Source: Romanomermis culicivorax (lineage: Eukaryota; Nematoda; Enoplea; Mermithida; Mermithidae). From it: a stretch of 64,000 nucleotides of DNA. This document shows positions 57,401 through 64,000 of the stretch, one piece after another. Under the pieces are notes generated by a model that did no database searches, was not told the DNA's origin, and was given only the letters and a program-made list of their open reading frames with translations. The number at the start of each line of letters is the position of its first letter. The stretch's first letter is position 1. Both the position numbers and the translations under genes were made by a program. The DNA lies in the NCBI GenBank assembly GCA_963922205.1, contig CAWUHX010000070.1, positions 558,001 to 622,000 of the forward strand, given 5' to 3'.

Positions 57401-58887
57401 CCCGAACTTTTATTAATGTTCACAAAATTGTATTCATTCTAAAAAAATTTCACTTTTTCAATGGAATTGTGACTTCTATAATATTGATTGCCATGAACCA
57501 GAATTCTGCTAATGAAGGTGCTTTCCATTTTAATCACCAACTGGAACTGTTTATCATCAGTGCTCAAATTCAGATCAAAAGCTCCTGAAGTTTTTAACGA
57601 CTTTAAAATCTCCAGTGGGAAGGAACCAAGTCCTCTGGAAAGTGTAAATCGTAGGGTTACAGTTTTGCAAATTTATGATTGAATTGTTTTGAAGCTGAGA
57701 GCATAATGTGCAACAGCTAAAACCTGCTCATCCATGAAAAGTGCTCTTACCGGTTTCCTCAATTTTTGCATAATGTGTTAATACAAATTCAACTTTCACA
57801 AAAAGGATGTAGGGCATGTGTGTAAAAAATCATGCATACGCAGCATGAGTATCGTCTGTCATGTAGTGAATACAATAAAATAAGATTTTGAAAATTGAGT
57901 GCCAACTGTCGTTTGACACTGGAGAATTTCCTCCTGGTGGAACCGAATTCTGCATAGCTTCAATAAGCAGTCTGCCAAGAACATACATGAATGACAGTGA
58001 CATGACAGTACATCTCCGAGGAAGGGCGGTTGGTAGATGTGTGCACACATTTTTTCGGGAAAGCCAAACTCTGGCTGCTTGGTATTCTCCACTGCTCCCT
58101 GACAAACTTAAAAAAATAACAGAACCTAAAATCCTGAAATTCAGTCTGCAATAGAATCCATATCCCAAAGCTAAAAATAGGCAGTATCAAAATAAGTACA
58201 ATGATGAAAGGAGCTAACCTGCGTAGGAAACGGTCAAAAAATACGCTGTGGTAATGAGAACGTGCATTTCCACAAGAACTACTTAATAGCGTATTAGTGA
58301 GATTGGAAATAAGAAAATATTCTTTCAAATCCAACAATCTTGAAGGATGAACAGAATATGGGAAAAACAGGTGTGGACAGCATTATCAGAAATTTAATCA
58401 GATTCCAAGTTTCTTTTGCATCATGGACGGAGTACAGTAAGATATCATACAAGACAGCACAAACTAGGGTCCGCAGCTTATTCCATGAGCCCGAACTTGA
58501 CTTTTTCTCCATGAGTGTACGATTATTTTTCGATTTGTCGTTTTTCAATACAAGTAACTCATGGAGATGACAACAAAAGTGGGATAAAAAGTTCGAGTTA
58601 CCAATGCCATTATGGGCTTTCCGAGCTGTTTTCCAATTTACCTTAACTGCGTTGTGAATTGGTACATTACAAACAATAGCTCTTTTGGTTTGTTGTGCAC
58701 TAACAGTACTTAAACATACAGGGAGTAATCAACCTCCACTAGGCGGTAAAGGCACCGGAAGAACGCCTCTCATATAGGTGGGCAATTATATGACTTTATA
58801 GTCCTGCAAAGCCTGCCTTTCCGGCTATAGGAAAATGGGTAGATGTACCCGCACAAACTGAAACAATAAAAATAAATATAATAATTA
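57401..58887 (-). pseudogene. Third partial copy of the Hint-gene 5' region
   Basis: 58267-58219 is a signal-peptide-like exon, MHVLITTAYFLTVSYA, with a GT donor, paralogous to 43093-43040. The stretch around 57960-58080 matches parts of the copy A and copy B introns or exons. No Hint exon follows before 57400, so this copy is incomplete or rearranged. The rest of the stretch shows no gene. Confidence 0.4.
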
Positions 58888-60453
58888 ACCTTCAAAAAAC
58901 ATCATCTTGATTTTATAAAAACTGCATTATTATGATTTTCTTATACGTGACGATATTTTCCGTGAAATGGCGTGAATTTCGAATTGATGATAGGGAATTG
59001 TGACTTATGTAAAAAGGCGTTCCGAAAAGAAACTTCCCATTGTCCCATTTAGGCGTGTGATGAAAAAGCGTTTATCATGAAAATTGATATATTTATCTCC
59101 TTTTCTTTCATTATTCCTGTCGAAAAAAATCATCATCTTGCCAGTGACGTTCATGCCATAGATCATTCCGAAAAAACCAGCTGAAGCTAAGTTTTTCAGA
59201 TATATTCAAAGTTGGCTTATTCTCTCTTCCAAAACGATGATGCTTCCTCATGGTTTATGAATAAGAAATCTATAATCTGTTCTTCTTGGAATGCTTTCGA
59301 ACAATAAAACTGGAACGTTTCAAATATTTCATTTGAATATTTTGTGTCCAGGATTTTCCATTTTACTAAACTAAAAGTTATGGAATTATCGAATGAAAAT
59401 GAGCTCCCGGGTATTTTTTGTAATTTGACGTTCTACCAAGTTTAAAATTGCTGCTTTTAACGTCCAGAAGAACAGAATTTAAATTATTCATGGCAGTAAA
59501 AATACATCAATTAAATTCTGCGCGGAATTTTAATCCCACGCCTATGTTTTACTTGCTGCACAGATTTAAGAATAACCGCCTTCCTCTTCATGACCGTTAC
59601 CATGTTTTCCAAGTTTTACACGAACCCATTAGTTGAATAATCACATGAAGAGCTGGACTCATCAACGATTTAGATGACAGCATGAGTATTTCTAGGAAGA
59701 GTACTAGAGTAATATTTTCCTTCTGAAAACCTTTGTACGTATAGATGAATATATACCGAAGCCTAAACTAGAATAACAACTAAAAAAACAAGAAGTTCAT
59801 TCGAAAATTTCCAGCTAAACCAGTGATCTTACCGATCTAACCTTAAAAATTTTTTGAATATCGAATTGTTGCAAAATTATGTATGTATGAGGAAGTACCT
59901 TTCCCTTTGCTCGGTTGGTTCATTTGATTAGAGGGTGTGGACATAAACAGCTAAATTCCCCGGACTTAGCTTAGCTTTCACTAAAATGATGGACAATGAG
60001 AAAATACTGTCTCAGCAGGTTAGCTGAGAATGTTCACAAACTTCCAGTAATACATGACTCATGGCATTGACAAAATTGCAAAAACGTCAATACTCTGCAA
60101 CCTTATTGTTTAGGCTATTATAGTCTGCTTTTTATAAATTGCTTCCAAATAGAAGAGTGACACAAATCAGTACTGTCGTCAAAATCGTTATCATAGAGCT
60201 GTTATGGAAAATTTTTTCACTCGAAAAATTGTTGAAGGTTAGGTCAGTAAGCTTACAAATTTCCAATCCTATATGATATATTGTTTATCAGAAAATCGTG
60301 AAAATCTGAGATACTACTTGCTTTCTAGTTTCATTATTTAGACGCATTTCAAGAAAAACATAGAAAACAAAAAACAAGAAAACCTAAAAACTATAGTTCT
60401 AAATACTGATCGATCGGATTACATGCGAAATGCATGTTATGGTCATTGATTCT
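58888..60453. other. Host sequence 3' of Hint copy B
   Basis: A diverged duplicate of about 40550-41340 at its start; no ORF is supported. Three-way paralogy shows local duplication of the host gene block. Confidence 0.4.
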
Positions 60454-61089
60454 TTATTCTGAACAATGCACAAACAAATATGACAAATCGAGAAAGTTGA
60501 TCAATGAAAAAGCAATACGTGTAGATTTCAGAGATGGTGTAGCTGTATCGAGGAAATATGTTATAAAACCAGCATATCGAAACATAATTTCTTGAAGATA
60601 AATATTTTCTACATGGGTAAAAGATGATACAAGTATATTGTTGACGAATAAGTTGCGTGATTCAGTGAGAGGTGCATAAGCACCTCATGCTTGCTTTTGT
60701 TGATTTTTGATCACTTTCTTTTTCTGTACTGAATCGCCATATTTGACATAAAGATTATCACCAACACGAACGTTTGCAGCTCTTGTTAAATTCATGACAT
60801 CGTTATAACCGCCTTTATAAATCAAGTGGTCAGCCATGATGTGCAAGAAATGGGAATCTTCTAGTTTGACGGGCAAAAAATTGACAGTAGCTTTTGGGTC
60901 AAAATAAATCCAGCTCTTCAGTTTTTAATAGAAAATTGTCTGATTTTCATTATAATTTGTGAATGAAAGCGGTAGAATTTAGTCTCCGTTCACTATATTG
61001 GATATATTGCGAAATTTTCAGGATCCATGAAAAAAAGTAAAGATTTCGTCTACGCCGGCAAAGCATTCAGAACCGATGAATCGAATCAT
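60454..61089 (-). pseudogene. Hint domain exon, copy B (pseudogene)
   Basis: It is the same length and layout as copy A, with an acceptor at 61092-61090. It keeps ECFAGVDEI, MADHLIYK, VRVGDNLYV and GAYAPLTESRNLFVN, but has in-frame stops (within FHGS.KF, NGD.IL, FY.KLK and QA.GAY) and the late Cys of VSCFTH is Ser (VSSFTH). Loss of function is clear. Confidence 0.8.
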
Positions 61090-61764
61090 CTGAAAAACGA
61101 TTGAATTAGAGTAAAAATAGTTCAGAATGATTTACTCATTCTAATAGAATTCACCTTTCCCATAGAACTTCTGATTTCGGTGGAAATTCTATTGAATAGC
61201 GAGTATATTATGCAACAGTACCTTTCGTTCTTCGTATCAATTTTCAGTTCAGAAATACATAAGACTTCGAAATATGACTGAAATTTGAAAAAAAATTTGA
61301 TGGCTTCCTTGCGAGTTACTTTTGCAAAATATTTTCATAAAAGCTCATAAAAGTGAAATGTTCAGCTTCATGAAAAAGGACGTAAAAGACAAGTATAGAA
61401 CCTGAGTCCAGGGTCAATATGATAGTCTGCTTCAAAAACCATAGGATTATCCGTCTGAGAACATGCATGGCTTAGAGCGACATGACAGCAGATCTGAGTC
61501 GGATGAAGGTAGGTGAATACATTTCTGAGGGATTGGAGGCGCGAATTGAGAGGTTAGAATGTTGCTTTGTCTAAATTTTGTAAATATTTAAATTGGCAAT
61601 ATGTGAAAAATAATCAAATCTGCAATCTGAAAGCCTATCCTGCCATATAAAATCTACAGGAAAGAAATAAGAATGTGAAACACGATAGAGTTACCGCAAT
61701 AAATACGACGATAAAAGGAGCTAATCTGCGATGGAGGTTTGAATTTCAAGAAGTATATGGTAAA
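61090..61764 (-). other. Copy B upstream introns/exons, decayed
   Basis: The stretch near 61720-61740 matches the signal exon of copies A and C, but the ATG is lost and the donor GT is AT. No coding exon is supported. Confidence 0.4.
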
Positions 61765-63385
61765 TAGTTTATTAGAAAACGCCCCGATAGGGCAGAAAAA
61801 AGAAGAATATACTTGCTTGGATAGCTGCGAAGCTAGAAAAAGGATCAAACTAGATTTTTGAGAACTTGGGTTGGAGTTGGAAAAAATTCACTTTCGTTAT
61901 ATTGCATTTTCATTCTTTCTCAAAAAAATTTTTCATGTCTGTGAAAAAGTATATTCTGCAGCTGGGTGCATTTTGTCCTTCCCCTGGCATTAACTACAGC
62001 AATGTTTTTCTATATTAAAATTATATGCACATGATTTCAAATGTAAAGAAATGGTAAACCAATAGCTTTCTAACATCCCACCGATTCGAAACTCCTGCCT
62101 CTCACACTAGCTGAAAAATAGTGAGGCAGGCATATTATAGTCATTTTCAGAACTATAAAGAAACCTGAGGTTGGCTGCACTAACTCAACATGAGGATAAT
62201 CTCAACATCGGGATTAAATTGCTGATCCTGAATTTGAGCTAATCGCAATGTCCGAAGTATTTTCTTCCAGTGCACAAACAGTACTCACTTCAGGATTAAC
62301 TACTACTGAAGTGTAAGTTCGAGTTCGAGAATTGCAGACATTTTTATAGTTATTTGCTCTAAAGATAAGAAAATTATGGGAAGCTGTTGGTCGCTTTTTT
62401 GTTCGAGATTATGTTGAGCTCGAGCTCAGCCCCCTTTAGTGCAACTGGGCCCTGGTTACAGTCATTGGGCACCAATCTGCAAATGAGTGAACAAGGTAAA
62501 GTATACAAAAATGCCCCTGGTTCAGCCGTGCCTATTAGGGGTGTGCGCCAAATACCGTATCCGGTTCTCCCCGACCCTACTCGCACTCCCACTGCAGCAG
62601 TACGACTTTTTGAAAGCAGGACCAGAGCAACAGAGATGGGAGAAATTGCTTCTCGTCTGCAATCCCACAAAAAGCGCTCTTTTTGCTAATTTCTGTTTAA
62701 ATCGAAAAACCGCGAATGATGCTATTTTGTTGAATAGTTAAATTGAAGAGAATAAATTTGTTTATAGCTAGTAATCAGTAGAACTTATAAAGTGAATCCT
62801 ATGCGATATGTTATGTAAAATAAGTGAATTAAACATATCTTGCACAATCGATTTAGTTTTAAGAAGACTTTATGATATAGCTTTTTTCAAAAAAAGCCGA
62901 CTGGAATTTCACGTGCCAATTTTCCGCAGTTGATTCCTGTTTTATTGACGCTAAATTTAGCAAAAAAGTTCAACGCAGATAGAAGCACACATGTGTGAGG
63001 GAGGACATGGGGGTACAAACTAACCCAAAGGTTTTTAAACTGGAAAATTTGTTATGAAAAAAAATTTATGGTCAACTTTTTTTGAATTTTTTGTCTCAAA
63101 AAACGCCAAAAAATAAAGGTCCAGCCCTGTACTCTACTCGAAATTCCGGAGATCTACATGTTTGGTTGGAAAGTGTGTTGATGCACTCAGCTGCAGAATA
63201 TACTTTTTCACAGACATGGAAAAGTTTTTTGAGAAAGAATGAAAATCCAATATAACGAAAGTGAATTTTTTCCAACTCAAACCCAAGTTCTCAAAAATCT
63301 AGTTCGATCCTTTTTCTAGCTCGGCAACTATCCAAGCAAGTATATTCTTTTTTTTCTGCCCTATCGGGGCATTTTCTAATAAACT
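61765..63385. repeat. Foldback structure: 205-bp inverted repeats around 1.2 kb
   Basis: 61765-61970 and 63182-63385 are near-perfect reverse complements (outer ends TAGTTTATTAG / CTAATAAACTA). The interior (61971-63181) has one GC-richer 300-bp patch with an open plus frame (62387-62689, no ATG at its start) that I cannot assign. It could be a non-autonomous foldback DNA transposon or a local inverted duplication; no target duplication could be confirmed. Confidence 0.7.
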
Positions 63386-63650
63386 AGTTCACTTCTTTTT
63401 AGTGGGCTTGAACCATACGAGAAAACCCTCATAGAACCGCATCGAGGTTCCAAATTTGGTCATCTTCACATCAAAGAAACAATAAAAAATCTTAAAGCTA
63501 CGAATTCTCCCTTTCAGTGAAAGTAAAAGATGTTTAAACCGCATAGAACTTGAAACACGTTGTAAACAGAGTGTAAAGTAAAGATTTTCGTTGAATTCCC
63601 CATAAACCTCAACCCAAAAAACCCAGAGAAGTAGCTTTGTTTTAAATACA
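63386..63650. other. Host sequence, nothing recognisable
   Basis: A minus ORF 63772-63389 covers this stretch and part of the tandem repeat. It lacks known motifs and is not supported. Confidence 0.35.
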
Positions 63651-63654
63651 CATA

Positions 63655-64000
63655 GAACATTTTTTTGTGTGTAGTGATTGAATTCCACATGGTCAGAAAC
63701 CCCTCCCCTCAAAAATCGCAGAACAACATTTGAAATAAACTCAATATAATTTTGTGTGTACAGTGATAGCATTCATTAAATTCCCCGTCGTCAAATACCC
63801 GTTCCACAAAAAAATCACGAAAATAAGCTTGAGTACGCCCATAATTTTTTTTTGTGTAGTGACACATCCATTAATTTCCCGCAGCCGAAAACCCCTTTTA
63901 TAAAAAAATCACGAAAATACGCATGTTCACACTGTGAATAAGTTTTATGTAAAGTGATCACATTCATCAAATTCTTCGTATACAAAAACCCATCCCCGAA
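63655..64000. repeat. Degenerate tandem repeat, about 94-bp unit, running off the window
   Basis: Units near 63661, 63748, 63842 and 63937 share TTTTGTGTGTAGTGA..ATTAAATTCC and, in the middle units, AAAAAATCACGAAAATA. It is satellite-like and continues past the edge. Confidence 0.6.

Noticed and set aside
62387..62689. 100-codon plus ORF in the foldback interior
   Set aside because: No ATG start, no known motif, no homolog in the window; kept only as part of the foldback entry.
63389..63772. 127-codon minus ORF
   Set aside because: Spans unique DNA and the tandem repeat, composition is repeat-driven.
1..64000. tRNA, rRNA and other structured RNA genes
   Set aside because: None could be recognised by eye; a tRNAscan or Rfam search would be decisive.

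Overview
The window is eukaryotic and almost certainly animal DNA. It is a nested pile of LTR retrotransposons set in AT-rich host sequence that includes pieces of a secreted Hint-domain (hedgehog-type) gene. Short GT-AG introns and the Hint exon suggest an ecdysozoan, perhaps a nematode; the species cannot be told from the sequence. I found no rRNA, tRNA or CRISPR by eye.

Layout. TE-A (1-9951, minus) is a Ty3/gypsy-type element with an uninterrupted 2207-residue Gag-Pol; its left end lies outside the window. It sits inside the 5' LTR of TE-B (9952-23099, plus), a large relative whose Gag-Pol frame is broken only by in-frame stops. TE-B's 3' LTR abuts a decayed Polinton-type DNA polymerase B fragment (23103-24229, minus). 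TE-C (about 24243-35260, minus) is an old, badly decayed element split by TE-D (27585-33249, plus), which has an unusual gag - envelope-like glycoprotein - protease order. TE-E (up to about 40190, minus) is a truncated pol remnant of the TE-A family. 40.2-43.6 kb and 57.4-61.9 kb hold paralogous host gene pieces with a Hint exon. Between them, TE-F (45224-54644, minus; two LTRs, TAAG target duplication) has inserted into a duplicated, hairpin-rich segment. The right end carries a 1.6 kb foldback structure and a tandem repeat.

Main result. TE-A, TE-B and TE-C each carry, after pol and in the slot where env normally lies, a second large ORF (ORF2) with a 3'-5' exonuclease domain of the DEDDy type (RNase D/WRN/EXD family). 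TE-A and TE-B keep the Asp/Glu/Asp/Tyr/Asp signature; TE-C is decayed but clearly homologous along the domain and into the C-terminal region. TE-F and TE-E, relatives by their pol, lack it. In TE-A a small upstream exon with a PPPY motif and a conserved splice acceptor suggest that ORF2 is made from a spliced subgenomic RNA, as env is in retroviruses. The role is unknown; defence against small-RNA silencing, or processing of element nucleic acid, are inferences.

The coding remnants grade from CpG-rich (TE-A) to CpG-poor (TE-E), and TE-B's stops are mostly TGA. Both fit CpG-deamination decay.
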